Positions 55,251 to 64,000 of a stretch of DNA of 64,000 nt are shown here, piece by piece. Position numbers and translations under genes: made by a program. Source of the DNA: Nitrospirota bacterium (GTDB lineage Bacteria > Nitrospirota > Nitrospiria > Nitrospirales > UBA8639); NCBI GenBank assembly GCA_011088105.1, contig JAALKI010000006.1, positions 34,721 through 98,720 of the forward strand. The letters run 5' to 3'. Numbering within the stretch: position 1 is the stretch's first letter; every line of letters begins with the position of its first letter. Under the pieces are notes generated by a model. It saw only the letters and a list, made by a program, of their open reading frames with translations. It made no database searches and was not told the origin of the DNA.

Positions 55251-56621
55251 TTATTGAAGTAAGCGTTGAATGTCGTTCCAAAATGCAAACAGCATAATAC
55301 TCAGCAGCAGCACAATCCCAGCTTGCTGGGCCAGTTCACGTTGGCGTTCGCCAAGGGGATGTCGGAGGATGCCTTCGAACATGAAAAAAAGCAAGTGCCC
55401 TCCATCAAGCACTGGAATTGGCAGCAAGTTGAGAATTCCCAAGTTAATGCTGAGAATGGCGACTAAAAACGCCACATTCGCGATGCCCTGTTCAGCAGCT
55501 TCGCCAGAAATGCTCGCAATCATAATGGGGCCGCCGATATTCTTGCTGGAGATTTCTCCGGTGAGAATCTTATAAATGCCAATGACTGTAAGTTCTGTCC
55601 ATCCCCAGGTCGCATATAACCCTTCAAGGGGCGCCATCAGAAGTGATGAGCCTTTCATTACGGAACGACCTGGTCCGGTGATGCCAATTTTGCCGATTTC
55701 GACGGATTGGCCGTTTTCAGTACTGCGCTTGCCTTCTGGTGTCACCACGAGGGTGTGCAGTTCTTGTTCACGTAGGACCTGCACCGTGAGTGGTTGTTGC
55801 GGATGATCTCTCACGATTTTAGTCATTTGAGACCACGTATGAATAGATTCTTCATTGATTCGCGTAATACGGTCACCTTTCTGCATACCACCGGCCATGG
55901 CTGGAGAGCGAGATAGGACGGAGGTGACGAGTGCTGGGGACTCTTCAATGCCAATACGATAGATTGGCTCTTTTTGCCGAGGTATGGTCATAGCTTCTGG
56001 CGTGATAAGAAACGTTTTCACCATTTCTTCACGTATGACGTCGACGGTGAGTGATTTGCCTCGACTTGCGGCAATGACATCAAATACTTCGCTTTGAGTG
56101 GTCATCGGCTCTTGGTTCACTCGGATGATCCGGTCGCCCACGCGAAGGCCACTGAGGGCTGCAGGTGAATCAGGGTGAATTGCTTCAACTATAGGAGAGA
56201 GATCCTGAAATGTCGGGACGAACAAAGGCGTGCCAATAGCGAGCCATCCTGTGAAAATGATGTAGCTGAGCAGGAAATTAAACGCTGGGCCAGCCGCGAC
56301 GATGAGGGTGCGTGCAAGAAGTGGTTTGTGCAGAAAGGACTGTTCTCGGTCTTGAGTCGACAGGACTTCGTTATGGTCCTCGCCAAACATTTTGACATAG
56401 CCTCCGAGCGGAATGGCCGAAAGCACATATTCTGTTTCACCGATCTGGCGCCCGTAAATTTTTGGTCCAAATCCTAACGAAAACTTCAGGACTTTGACCC
56501 CTGCCCATCGTGCAACGATGAAATGGCCGAATTCGTGAAAGGTCACGAGGATGCCGAGGACGAGTAAAAACCACCAAACTTTTTGGATAACAAGAAAAAT
56601 GGCATCAGCTGGAAGGCTCAT
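55251..56621 (-). CDS. rseP: RseP-type site-2 protease
   Basis: A 456-residue protein with the zinc motif HEFGH at 29-33, the late LDGGHL metal ligand near 400, two PDZ domains between (SPAALSGLRVGDRIIRVNQE and RSPAMAGGMQKGDRITRINE) and four membrane segments. It cuts anti-sigma factors and remnant signal peptides within the inner membrane. It lies between dxr and proS, the order often found in bacteria. Confidence 0.95.
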   Translation of the reverse strand: MSLPADAIFLVIQKVWWFLLVLGILVTFHEFGHFIVARWAGVKVLKFSLGFGPKIYGRQIGETEYVLSAIPLGGYVKMFGEDHNEVLSTQDREQSFLHKPLLARTLIVAAGPAFNFLLSYIIFTGWLAIGTPLFVPTFQDLSPIVEAIHPDSPAALSGLRVGDRIIRVNQEPMTTQSEVFDVIAASRGKSLTVDVIREEMVKTFLITPEAMTIPRQKEPIYRIGIEESPALVTSVLSRSPAMAGGMQKGDRITRINEESIHTWSQMTKIVRDHPQQPLTVQVLREQELHTLVVTPEGKRSTENGQSVEIGKIGITGPGRSVMKGSSLLMAPLEGLYATWGWTELTVIGIYKILTGEISSKNIGGPIMIASISGEAAEQGIANVAFLVAILSINLGILNLLPIPVLDGGHLLFFMFEGILRHPLGERQRELAQQAGIVLLLSIMLFAFWNDIQRLLQ

Positions 56622-56663
56622 GGAGAACAGTTCCTTTTTATGTGAGTCTGTCGATGACAGACA

Positions 56664-57821
56664 TCATGGCAGTTGCTGAATGAAGGTAGCGGCTTTTTCA
56701 CGTGCATATCGATCAGCTTCCAGGGCATCTTCTAAACAGGTTAGTGGTTGAGGCAGTGCGACGTCCATAGTTTGTCGGATAATGTTGGGAATCTCCAGAA
56801 ACCTCATGCCATTATTCAAAAAGGCACCGACGGCAACTTCATTGGCGGCATTCAGAGTCGCAGGCCATGTGCCACCTCCTTGCAGAGCTTCATAGGCAAG
56901 AGCCAGACAGGGGAACCGATCGAAGTCTGGGGGAAAGAATGTCAGTTTCCCGATTGTGGCAAGATCAAGTGGTGGTGGTAGCAAAGGGACTCGTTGAGGA
57001 TAATTCATAGCATACGAGATTGGTGTCCGCATGTCCGGGAGTCCAAGTTGAGCCAACACGGACCCATCATGATATTCGACAAGAGAGTGAATAATACTTT
57101 CACGATGGACTAGGACATCAAGTTGCTTGGCTGGAATATCAAAAAGCCAACTGGCTTCAATCACTTCTAACCCTTTGTTCATTAATGTCGCTGAATCGAT
57201 TGTAATCTTTTCCCCCATTTTCCAATTTGGGTGCTGCAAAGCTTGGGCCCGTGTTGCTGTAGCCATTTCCTCAGGGGGCGTGTCCCAGAATGGGCCTCCT
57301 GAAGCTGTGAGAACCACTCGGCGAATGTCAGCCTTGCGGTGGCCTTCCATGGACTGAAAAATGGCGCTGTGTTCACTATCAATGGGAAAAATTTGTTGTC
57401 CTTGGCGCTGAGCTTCTGTTTGCATGAGTTGACCTGCCATCACCATCGGTTCCTTATTGGCTAAGGCAACCCGCCGTCCGGACTGAATGGCTGCTAACGT
57501 TGGGAGCAATCCTGCGCCTCCGACAATGGCGGAGATGACAAGGTTGCTCTCGGGATATTGAGCGACTTCGGTAATGCCTGCCATGCCATCCAGGACAGGA
57601 AGTTGGATATCGGAGAGGCGGTCTCGCAACCGGCGAGCAGCTGCAGGGTCGGCCATGGCCACAATGTTTGGTTGAAATGTTCGAATTTGCTCTTCAAGTT
57701 TTTCGTCATTGGTCCCGGCGACAAGCCCGACAACGGAGAATTGTTCAGGGAATTTGGCGACAATATCCAATGTGCTTGCGCCAATGGATCCGGTTGATCC
57801 AAGGATTGTAATCGTTGTCAC
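56664..57821 (-). CDS. dxr: 1-deoxy-D-xylulose 5-phosphate reductoisomerase
   Basis: A 385-residue protein with an NADPH loop (ILGSTGSIGASTLDIV), ANKEPMVMAG, then the metal and substrate site PIDSEHSAIFQSM, TASGGPF and IDSATLMNKGLEVIEA. First committed step of the MEP isoprenoid pathway. Its start overlaps the cdsA stop by four bases. Confidence 0.96.
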   Translation of the reverse strand: MTTITILGSTGSIGASTLDIVAKFPEQFSVVGLVAGTNDEKLEEQIRTFQPNIVAMADPAAARRLRDRLSDIQLPVLDGMAGITEVAQYPESNLVISAIVGGAGLLPTLAAIQSGRRVALANKEPMVMAGQLMQTEAQRQGQQIFPIDSEHSAIFQSMEGHRKADIRRVVLTASGGPFWDTPPEEMATATRAQALQHPNWKMGEKITIDSATLMNKGLEVIEASWLFDIPAKQLDVLVHRESIIHSLVEYHDGSVLAQLGLPDMRTPISYAMNYPQRVPLLPPPLDLATIGKLTFFPPDFDRFPCLALAYEALQGGGTWPATLNAANEVAVGAFLNNGMRFLEIPNIIRQTMDVALPQPLTCLEDALEADRYAREKAATFIQQLP

Positions 57822-58648
57822 GAAGCTATTCCCTTTGCGAAGAGGATGTAATAATAAAATAGGGGAGCTGTAAACAGAAGGCTATCTAACCTGTCTAACA
57901 TGCCTCCATGTCCGGGGATGATCGATCCTGAATCTTTAATCCCACTAGCCCGTTTGAATGCCGACTCTGAAAGGTCCCCTAAAAGACCGCCGCTTGTCAA
58001 TAAGAGGCCTGTCGCAATGCAGTCCCATGCTGTCAATTGAGGAAGAAACCATAGATGCGCCAGCCAGGCGATGAGTGGAACGAAGAGGAGCGCGCCTATA
58101 AAGCCCTCAACGGTTTTTTTAGGGCTTAAAATGGGAGCAATGGGCTTCGTTCCCCAGAGGGTGCCGACATAGTAGGCCGCTGTATCTCCTGCCCAGGTCA
58201 CAAGGAGGATGTAAAAAATGAGAAATTCCCCATGAGGCAATTGGCGCGTCAAGAGTAAAAACCCTAATGGTAAGCCGATATAGATGATGCCAAATAAAAT
58301 AATCGGGAGCGAAAGAAGCGTGGTGTCTCGAGGAGGGTGTGTGAGTTGGTGGAAGAAAAGAATGCTCAGGATGATGAGGAGAGTCAGTTCAAACGATCCA
58401 ATGGCGGGCCATTGCATGTGACTGATCAATAGAGTAAGGCAGACGAGGCCGATGGCCATTCCGCCTCGAGGCGCAGTGAGGGGAAGTAAGAGACGATGCC
58501 ATTCCACAAAGGCCAAAAGACCAGCGGTCAGAATGATGGCAAAAAACGCTACAGGGGGTAAGTACCGGACGAGTACGTAAAACAACGGAACAAAAATCAG
58601 AGCAGGATAAATACGTTGTGGGTTCAGACGGCGATCTTTGTGCTTCAC
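57818..58648 (-). CDS. cdsA: phosphatidate cytidylyltransferase
   Basis: A 276-residue protein with about eight membrane segments and the CDP-diglyceride synthetase signature near the C-terminus (SESAFKRASGIKDSGSIIPG, then HGGMLDRLDS). It makes CDP-diacylglycerol for phospholipid synthesis. It is eight bases after uppS and overlaps dxr. Confidence 0.95.
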   Translation of the reverse strand: MKHKDRRLNPQRIYPALIFVPLFYVLVRYLPPVAFFAIILTAGLLAFVEWHRLLLPLTAPRGGMAIGLVCLTLLISHMQWPAIGSFELTLLIILSILFFHQLTHPPRDTTLLSLPIILFGIIYIGLPLGFLLLTRQLPHGEFLIFYILLVTWAGDTAAYYVGTLWGTKPIAPILSPKKTVEGFIGALLFVPLIAWLAHLWFLPQLTAWDCIATGLLLTSGGLLGDLSESAFKRASGIKDSGSIIPGHGGMLDRLDSLLFTAPLFYYYILFAKGIAS

Positions 58649-58656
58649 AGCCTACT

Positions 58657-59442
58657 CTAGTGCGTGACAGCATGGGAGAGGCCGCCAAAGCGTCGTTCGC
58701 GTGTTTGATAATCGAGGAGCGCGAGTATGAGCTCACGCCGCCGAAAATCTGGCCAGAAAGTTTTTGTGAAATAGAGTTCTGTATAGGCAATTTGCCAGAG
58801 CAAAAAATTGCTGAGGCGGTTTTCTCCACTCGTGCGAATGAGTAAGTCTGGATCGGGTACGTTGGCGGTTGCCAAATATTGTTGAAAGAGCGTTTCATTG
58901 ACAGGTTGGTTCAACAGGACCCCGTTTTGGACATCGGTGATGAGATGATTGATGGCGTCGATGATTTCAGAGCGTCCTCCGTAACTGAGCGCGACGGTTA
59001 ACGTATGCTGTGTGAAGTGTTGCGTCTCTTCTTTCACGGTCTGCAATAATGATTGAATAGAGGCAGGGAGGGAATCGAGACGGCCAATGGGGAGAAATCG
59101 AGTCTTGTATTCTTGAAATCTTGCCCGTTCGTGTTCCAAATATTCTTCAAGGAGAGCCATGAGCTGAGTGGTTTCGTATTCAGGCCTATTCCAATTTTCG
59201 TATGAAAACGCATAAATGGTGACAATGGGAATGTCGAGCTCATGACAGGTGCCCAAGATATCTCTGAGAGCTAAGAGCCCTTGCCGATGTCCGGCAATCC
59301 GTGGGAGGTGTTTGAATTTGGCCCATCGTCCATTGCCATCCATGATGAAGGCAATATGTCGGGGGCGTTGGTCTGGGTCGAGTTGTCGGAGAAGTTGATC
59401 ATCCGACAAATGAAGAACATGATCTGATGAGGAGTGATTCAT
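58657..59442 (-). CDS. uppS: undecaprenyl diphosphate synthase
   Basis: A 261-residue protein with the catalytic Asp35 in FIMDGNGRWA, RIAGHRQG, YAFSYENWNRP and LLIRTSGENRLSNFLLWQ. It builds the C55 carrier lipid used for cell-wall synthesis. First gene of the run uppS-cdsA-dxr-rseP-proS. An N-terminal extension of about 25 residues is slightly long for the family. Confidence 0.96.
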   Translation of the reverse strand: MNHSSSDHVLHLSDDQLLRQLDPDQRPRHIAFIMDGNGRWAKFKHLPRIAGHRQGLLALRDILGTCHELDIPIVTIYAFSYENWNRPEYETTQLMALLEEYLEHERARFQEYKTRFLPIGRLDSLPASIQSLLQTVKEETQHFTQHTLTVALSYGGRSEIIDAINHLITDVQNGVLLNQPVNETLFQQYLATANVPDPDLLIRTSGENRLSNFLLWQIAYTELYFTKTFWPDFRRRELILALLDYQTRERRFGGLSHAVTH

Positions 59443-59678
59443 TGAAGGGGGTATCGAATAACAAATCTAGTCTAAACGCCATCCCCAATGTTGTCAAACC
59501 AAAAAACGTTGGGCATTGATGATGAGAAAGGGTGGCCTACGCGTCTTGGCAACGAGATTCTTGTTTGGCCATCCTTAAGGTGAGCCTGGTTGTCTCCATG
59601 TCGATGAATCAGATATACTCGATTCTTTCATTTAGACCCATTCCTCATTATTATAACGATACATTAGTGTTCTCTGCT

Positions 59679-61109
59679 ATGCCTTTTGTTGTCAATCTAG
59701 CGCAATTTGACCTCCACGAACGTGCCATTCAGCAGGCATTGGGAAGAGTGAAATCACAAGATGTTGATTATGCTGATATCTATTGTGAATCACGAATTTC
59801 AGAGTCGGTTTCGATGGAAGAAGGCATCGTCAAGCGGGCCGTGAAAAACATTGCTCGTGGGGCAGGTGTCCGCGCGACATCAGGAGAGAAAACAGGATTT
59901 GCGTATTCAGATGATGTCACCCAACGAGATCTAGAAATTGCAGCTGATGCGGCGCGGTATATCGCCAATTCACCACAGGGCAACGCTTCTGTTTCCGTAT
60001 TGCCGACAAGATCCCCCAGTCGAGACCTGTATCCACTAGATACCCCGGTGACCGATATCGCGACTCGAGATCGAGTCGCATTGCTTGATTTGATTGATGT
60101 TGAAGCGCGGAAATATGACCGTCGGATTACCAAAGTCATGGCCTCGTTCAATACGGAGCATAAAGTCATGATGGTGGCAACGTCGGACGGGCTTTTAGTT
60201 GGTGACGTCCAACCGTTGGCTCGACTGCAAGTCACCTGTATTGCTGAAGATGGAACAAATCGGCAAGTTGGGAGTTATGGAGGCGGTGGCCGTGTCGAAT
60301 TTTCCTTTTTTTCAGAACAAGACCGAGCTCAACGTTTTGCGCGAGAAGCCGCGCGTCAAGCCATTCTGAACCTTGATGCGGTCGAAGCTCCTGCTGGTCC
60401 CATGCCGGTGGTGCTTGGTGGAGGATGGCCAGGAATTTTGTTGCATGAAGCAATTGGACATGGTTTAGAAGCAGATTTTAATCGTCGGAAAACATCGGCC
60501 TTTAGCGATTTAATTGGCCAGCGTGTGGCATCAGACCTGTGCACCATCGTGGATGATGGGACGTTGCCATTTCGACGAGGGTCGTTAAACATTGATGACG
60601 AAGGCACCCCGACCTCGAGAACGGTGCTGATTGAGCATGGTATTTTGCGTGGATATATTACCGATCGTTTGAATGCCAAACTGATGGGCATTCCATTAAC
60701 TGGGAATGGCCGTCGTGAAGACTTTCGAAGTATGACACTGCCTCGTATGACTAATACATTCATGTTGGCTGGAGAGTCCGAACCCGAGGACATTATTCGG
60801 TCTGTGAAGCAAGGGTTGTATGCTGTGTCATTTGGTGGCGGACAAGTTGATATCACCAATGGAAAATTTGTCTTCTCGGCCAGTGAAGCCTATCTCATCG
60901 AAAATGGGCGTGTTACAAAACCCGTCAAGGGGGCGACATTGATTGGGAATGGTCCAGACATCCTCCAACAGGTATCGATGGTTGGACATGACCTGCAACT
61001 TGATGAAGGAATTGGAACCTGCGGCAAAGAAGGGCAATCCGTTCCCGTCGGTGTCGGCTTACCTACGATCAGGATCGATGAAATGACGGTAGGGGGAACG
61101 GGAGGGTGA
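59679..61109 (+). CDS. tldD: TldD metalloprotease subunit
   Basis: 476 residues from ATG 59679 (MPFVVNLAQFDLHERAIQQA). The frame is open back to 59532, but those 49 codons do not look like the family. The metal-binding HEAIGH lies near residue 256, in GILLHEAIGHGLEADF. Also YADIYCESR near the start and GKEGQSVPVGVGLPTIRIDE near the end. TldD with TldE makes a heterodimeric protease that processes peptides such as microcins or toxins. The stop overlaps the tldE GTG. Confidence 0.94.
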   Translation: MPFVVNLAQFDLHERAIQQALGRVKSQDVDYADIYCESRISESVSMEEGIVKRAVKNIARGAGVRATSGEKTGFAYSDDVTQRDLEIAADAARYIANSPQGNASVSVLPTRSPSRDLYPLDTPVTDIATRDRVALLDLIDVEARKYDRRITKVMASFNTEHKVMMVATSDGLLVGDVQPLARLQVTCIAEDGTNRQVGSYGGGGRVEFSFFSEQDRAQRFAREAARQAILNLDAVEAPAGPMPVVLGGGWPGILLHEAIGHGLEADFNRRKTSAFSDLIGQRVASDLCTIVDDGTLPFRRGSLNIDDEGTPTSRTVLIEHGILRGYITDRLNAKLMGIPLTGNGRREDFRSMTLPRMTNTFMLAGESEPEDIIRSVKQGLYAVSFGGGQVDITNGKFVFSASEAYLIENGRVTKPVKGATLIGNGPDILQQVSMVGHDLQLDEGIGTCGKEGQSVPVGVGLPTIRIDEMTVGGTGG

Positions 61110-62476
61110 CTCAAGATACGAGTGTCTCGACACATGATCTAACCGAGCTCGCCCAAGACATTTTGAAAGGGGCTAAAGCTCATGGGGCAACAGAAGCCGA
61201 TGTCTTAGTGGCTGAAGGCGATTCCGTCTCTGTGCAGGTTCGGCTTTCCGCTGTTGATCGGTTGAGCAAAGCACGAGAGAAAAGTTTGGGGATTCGCGTA
61301 TTTTTCGGAAAACGATCGGCGAGTGTGTCGACATCTGACTTTTCAAAGGAATCTTTAGATCGTTTAGTGGCCGATACCTGCACCTTGGCCAAAGCTGTGG
61401 CGGAAGATGATCTTTCTGGTCTTCCCGATGCTACGCAATTAGCAAAGGACTTTCCTGACTTAGATTCGTTTGATCCTACAACACTCTCCGTTGAGGAGGA
61501 AATCGCGTTGGCTCGTCGTGGAGAAGAAGCGGCAATGTCTGAGGATGTACGTATCATCAATTCAGAAGGTGCTGACTGTTCTGTCGTCCATGGGGCTGTG
61601 GTATTAGCGAATAGTCATGGGTTTATCGGAGCCCATCGTAGCTCATCCTTTTCACTCTCGGTTTCCCCCATTGCTGTTGATTCGAACGGTGGGGGGATGC
61701 AGAGAGATGGTTGGTACACTGTGTCCAGGAAGTTTGGGTTGCTGGAGAGCCCAGAATTAGTGGGTCAAAAAGCTGCCCAGCGAGCCGTTCGCCGGTTGGG
61801 AGCCAAGAAATTGACGACGAAGCGAGTCCCGGTAATCTTTGATCAGGATATGGCAGGGTCATTGCTGGGGCATCTGGCTACAGCCATTTCTGGGTATTCG
61901 TTATACAAAGGCGCCTCATTCTTACAGGACCAACTTGGGAAACAGCTAGCGCCGGATTTCGTCCACGTTGAAGATCATGGTCGATTGCCTGGCGGTTTAG
62001 GGTCGCGGGCCTTCGATGGAGAAGGTGTCGCAACGAGAAAGACGGTGATTTTGGAAAATGGGGTTCTTACGAACTTTCTCTTGGATACATACTCTGGCAA
62101 GAAACTTGGATTTGCTTCTACAGGGAATGCCTCAAGAGGAATTGGGGATAATCCATCTGTCGGACCAACGAATTTGTATCTGCAACCTGGAACACCGTCG
62201 TCGGATGATCTGCTTCGTTCCATTCCTCAAGGGTTGTATGTGACAGAGCTCATCGGGTTCGGTGTGAATATGGTCACTGGAGATTATTCACGCGGAGCGG
62301 CAGGATTTTGGATTGAAAATGGCGAATTGGCTTATCCAGTCGAAGAGGTCACCATTGCGGGAAATTTGAAAACGATGTTTGCGAACATTGAAATGGTTGC
62401 TAATGATTTAGTCTTTCGGGGTCGGATTGCCAGTCCGACAATAAAGATTTCCGAGATGACTATAGGAGGAAACTAG
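61106..62476 (+). CDS. tldE: TldE/PmbA protease subunit
   Basis: 456 residues from GTG 61106 (GTGA overlap with the tldD stop). Landmarks: GATEADVLVAEGDSVSVQVR, VIFDQDMAGSLLGHLATAIS, GRLPGGLGSRAFDGEG, VTGDYSRGAAGFWIENGE and KISEMTIGGN. TldE is the subunit without the zinc motif; it completes the active site of TldD. Complete. Confidence 0.94.
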   Translation: MTQDTSVSTHDLTELAQDILKGAKAHGATEADVLVAEGDSVSVQVRLSAVDRLSKAREKSLGIRVFFGKRSASVSTSDFSKESLDRLVADTCTLAKAVAEDDLSGLPDATQLAKDFPDLDSFDPTTLSVEEEIALARRGEEAAMSEDVRIINSEGADCSVVHGAVVLANSHGFIGAHRSSSFSLSVSPIAVDSNGGGMQRDGWYTVSRKFGLLESPELVGQKAAQRAVRRLGAKKLTTKRVPVIFDQDMAGSLLGHLATAISGYSLYKGASFLQDQLGKQLAPDFVHVEDHGRLPGGLGSRAFDGEGVATRKTVILENGVLTNFLLDTYSGKKLGFASTGNASRGIGDNPSVGPTNLYLQPGTPSSDDLLRSIPQGLYVTELIGFGVNMVTGDYSRGAAGFWIENGELAYPVEEVTIAGNLKTMFANIEMVANDLVFRGRIASPTIKISEMTIGGN

Positions 62477-62488
62477 TGGAGTTCAAAC

Positions 62489-62968
62489 ATGCCTCTTGAT
62501 CCACCGGATGGGGAAAAAACATTGCAATTGCTTACCTCTCGCTATGATCAGCGTGAGTGGCGCAAAAAAATTGAAAAAACCTTGAGCCTTCCCCCAAGCG
62601 GTTTTTTGGATGATACTCAGCGAAAGGTGTTTCTCTACCTCAAGATAGGATTGCAAGCGTATAAGTCGCGTCGAGCTGATTCTCCTTCCTGGATTGTGGG
62701 GGGCTTTGCCACACGAGAAGTGATTGATCGAGCGCTCTATAATCCCACCGTTGTTGATCCATCATTGACCAAAGAGCAGATTGCCTGGTTGGGGGTTGAC
62801 CCTGGTCCGGAAGTCAATGAGGCTTGGTGGGAAGATATGCTCGTCAAATGGTTTGAAGAGCCCGAGGATATCGAGGCACTGGAAGCGGCTTCTGAAACTG
62901 ATGAAGTTGGAGAGATCGTTCAGGAGCCAGCTACCCAAGAGTCACAGCCAACTGAACATTCTCCTTAA
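62489..62968 (+). CDS. conserved-looking soluble protein of unknown function
   Basis: A 159-residue protein, 12 bases after tldE. It is helix-rich and acidic at the end (EPEDIEALEAASETDEVGE). Contains DDTQRKVFLYLKIGLQAYKS and SWIVGGFATREVIDRALYNP. No signal peptide, no membrane segment and no recognised motif. Cotranscription with tldDE is likely from the spacing. Confidence 0.6.
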   Translation: MPLDPPDGEKTLQLLTSRYDQREWRKKIEKTLSLPPSGFLDDTQRKVFLYLKIGLQAYKSRRADSPSWIVGGFATREVIDRALYNPTVVDPSLTKEQIAWLGVDPGPEVNEAWWEDMLVKWFEEPEDIEALEAASETDEVGEIVQEPATQESQPTEHSP

Positions 62969-64000
62969 GATAACCACTGGCGCTATGCAGGTTGTTTGAC
63001 CTTTGAAGATACCCCCAGCTTGCACTAAGATAGGATGGAAAGTGATAGCAAGAAAAAGAGCAAGCTCTGTAATGTAGGTACATGCCTCTGCTGTAGTTGT
63101 TCCTTTTGTTCAATGATTTGTCTTTCGTTTTCGTCGATGTCGTCTCATTGACTGAGACGTACTAACTCCATACTCATTAGGATCAAGACCGAAACCCGCT
63201 GTTCTGAATAGGCTTTCAGAGCCCTGGCACGTGTGTATCCTAGAAAACAGTCAGAGCCCAACTGGTGCTCTATGATGGGAAGCTTAAATCATATAAATGC
63301 GACTGAGAGGTTTTTTAGCTCATGACGGGCAACGTTTGGTGTTGGCCCATACGATACTTCCTGGAGTATTCACATTGTTGGCAATATAATCATCTCTGTT
63401 TGGCATCAAGCGTTTTGGCCAATGCCTTGATCATCCTGCCTATATCTAGATATAGACAGCTCAGATTCTCGATTCTCCAAACGTCTCGGCTAGCCCTGCA
63501 ATCGTTAGATAACTCTTTCTATAAGAAATCAACAGGTTAGATGTATGCCATAGCTTTTAGGCTTCTAACTCCGCCGGGTGGCATCAGAGTTGCGAGTCTC
63601 TATAAGTAAGACAGATTGGTTCAAAGGCAGAGACGTAAGACAACTAAGAAGGTATCGCTAGCGAGACAGAAGAAATTCTAGTGATATTTCGAGAAACTCA
63701 TGTGCAAGCGTCTGAAGGCTTCTTTTATGATATCCCTTCATCGGAACAAGGAGGCCATGTTCATTGGAGTTTAAGGAGGAGCATAGGTGCTGTCTCAGAT
63801 AATCTCTACAAGCCATGAAGGATTATCAGGAGAGAAGTTAGTGTGGAGGAATAGTTTAGGAAGTGTTATTGCCGCTGGAAAATGGAAAACGACTCTCTCC
63901 AATAGGCAATGGAAGCAAGACATTTAACGTATAGTTTATGGGGTATTATCCTGCCCCCCATGAAAGTGAGTCCACCAATACGACATAATTGAGGGTGTTA
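62969..64000 (+). other. gene-free final kilobase
   Basis: Both strands hold only short frames without landmarks. A perfect 7-bp inverted repeat (CGTCTCA 63141-63147, TGAGACG 63153-63159) is the only structure I see. The region may carry eroded sequence or a gene continuing past the window. No tRNA or rRNA segment is recognisable. Confidence 0.5.

Noticed and set aside
63141..63159. Short perfect inverted repeat near the window end
   Set aside because: Seven-base arms with no flanking gene or T-tract; expected by chance in sequence of this length.
63940..64000. Possible insertion-sequence end at the right edge
   Set aside because: The text is cut by the window and no transposase residues or inverted repeat can be confirmed.

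Overview
The window looks like a chromosomal segment of a Gram-negative bacterium, most likely a Nitrospirota (Nitrospira-like) lineage. The lineage call is inference, from overall protein character, moderate GC, many outer-membrane lipoproteins (DUF3313, DUF4136), the DUF1538 plus P-II cluster and paired bifunctional-nuclease genes. No rRNA, tRNA or CRISPR array was recognised.

Layout. 0-5 kb: a DcaP-like porin, a truncated outer-membrane transporter, two DUF3313 lipoproteins, a mazEF module and a broken GNAT gene. 5-11.4 kb: a pqi-type MCE lipid-transport operon (two half-size PqiA proteins, PqiB, PqiC), an alpha-carbonic anhydrase, and two unrecognised secreted proteins, the second built from a recurring motif. 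11.4-15.2 kb: a gene graveyard with remnants of a TetR regulator, IS1 and IS30 transposases, a DUF5718 gene, a sulfurtransferase, an FAD-linked oxidase, and a decayed second copy of the pqiC-carbonic anhydrase junction. 15.2-28.2 kb: a TetR regulator divergent from a YHS-domain protein, with a matching palindrome at each promoter; an acyl-ACP synthetase/acyltransferase fusion (Aas); DUF1538 plus two P-II-like proteins; a BCCT transporter with a two-domain binding protein; and a solitary atpG. 28.2-37 kb: an IS630 remnant, a cation/proton antiporter with an in-frame stop, and an RND efflux operon with frameshifts in two of its three genes. 37-45.4 kb: a third DUF3313 lipoprotein beside another carbonic anhydrase remnant, small envelope proteins, Hsp20, ArfB, oligopeptidase B, a sigma-70 factor and HtrA. 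45.8-64 kb: a two-component system, then core genes: argJ, argC, rpsI, rplM, two bifunctional nucleases, proS-rseP-dxr-cdsA-uppS, tldD and tldE. The last kilobase holds nothing recognisable.

How the parts relate. The right half is conserved housekeeping. The minus-strand run uppS-cdsA-dxr-rseP-proS joins isoprenoid and phospholipid precursor synthesis to envelope-stress proteolysis. The left half is envelope-centred and shaped by duplication: carbonic anhydrase sequence occurs three times (one intact), TetR twice (one intact) and DUF3313 three times. Several genes carry single-base frameshifts, mostly in short homopolymers, so some apparent pseudogenes may be sequencing artefacts. The best candidates for under-described biology are the DUF1538/P-II/P-II cluster, the BCCT plus two-domain binding-protein pair, the repeat-motif secreted protein after the carbonic anhydrase, and the TetR/YHS unit with twin operators.
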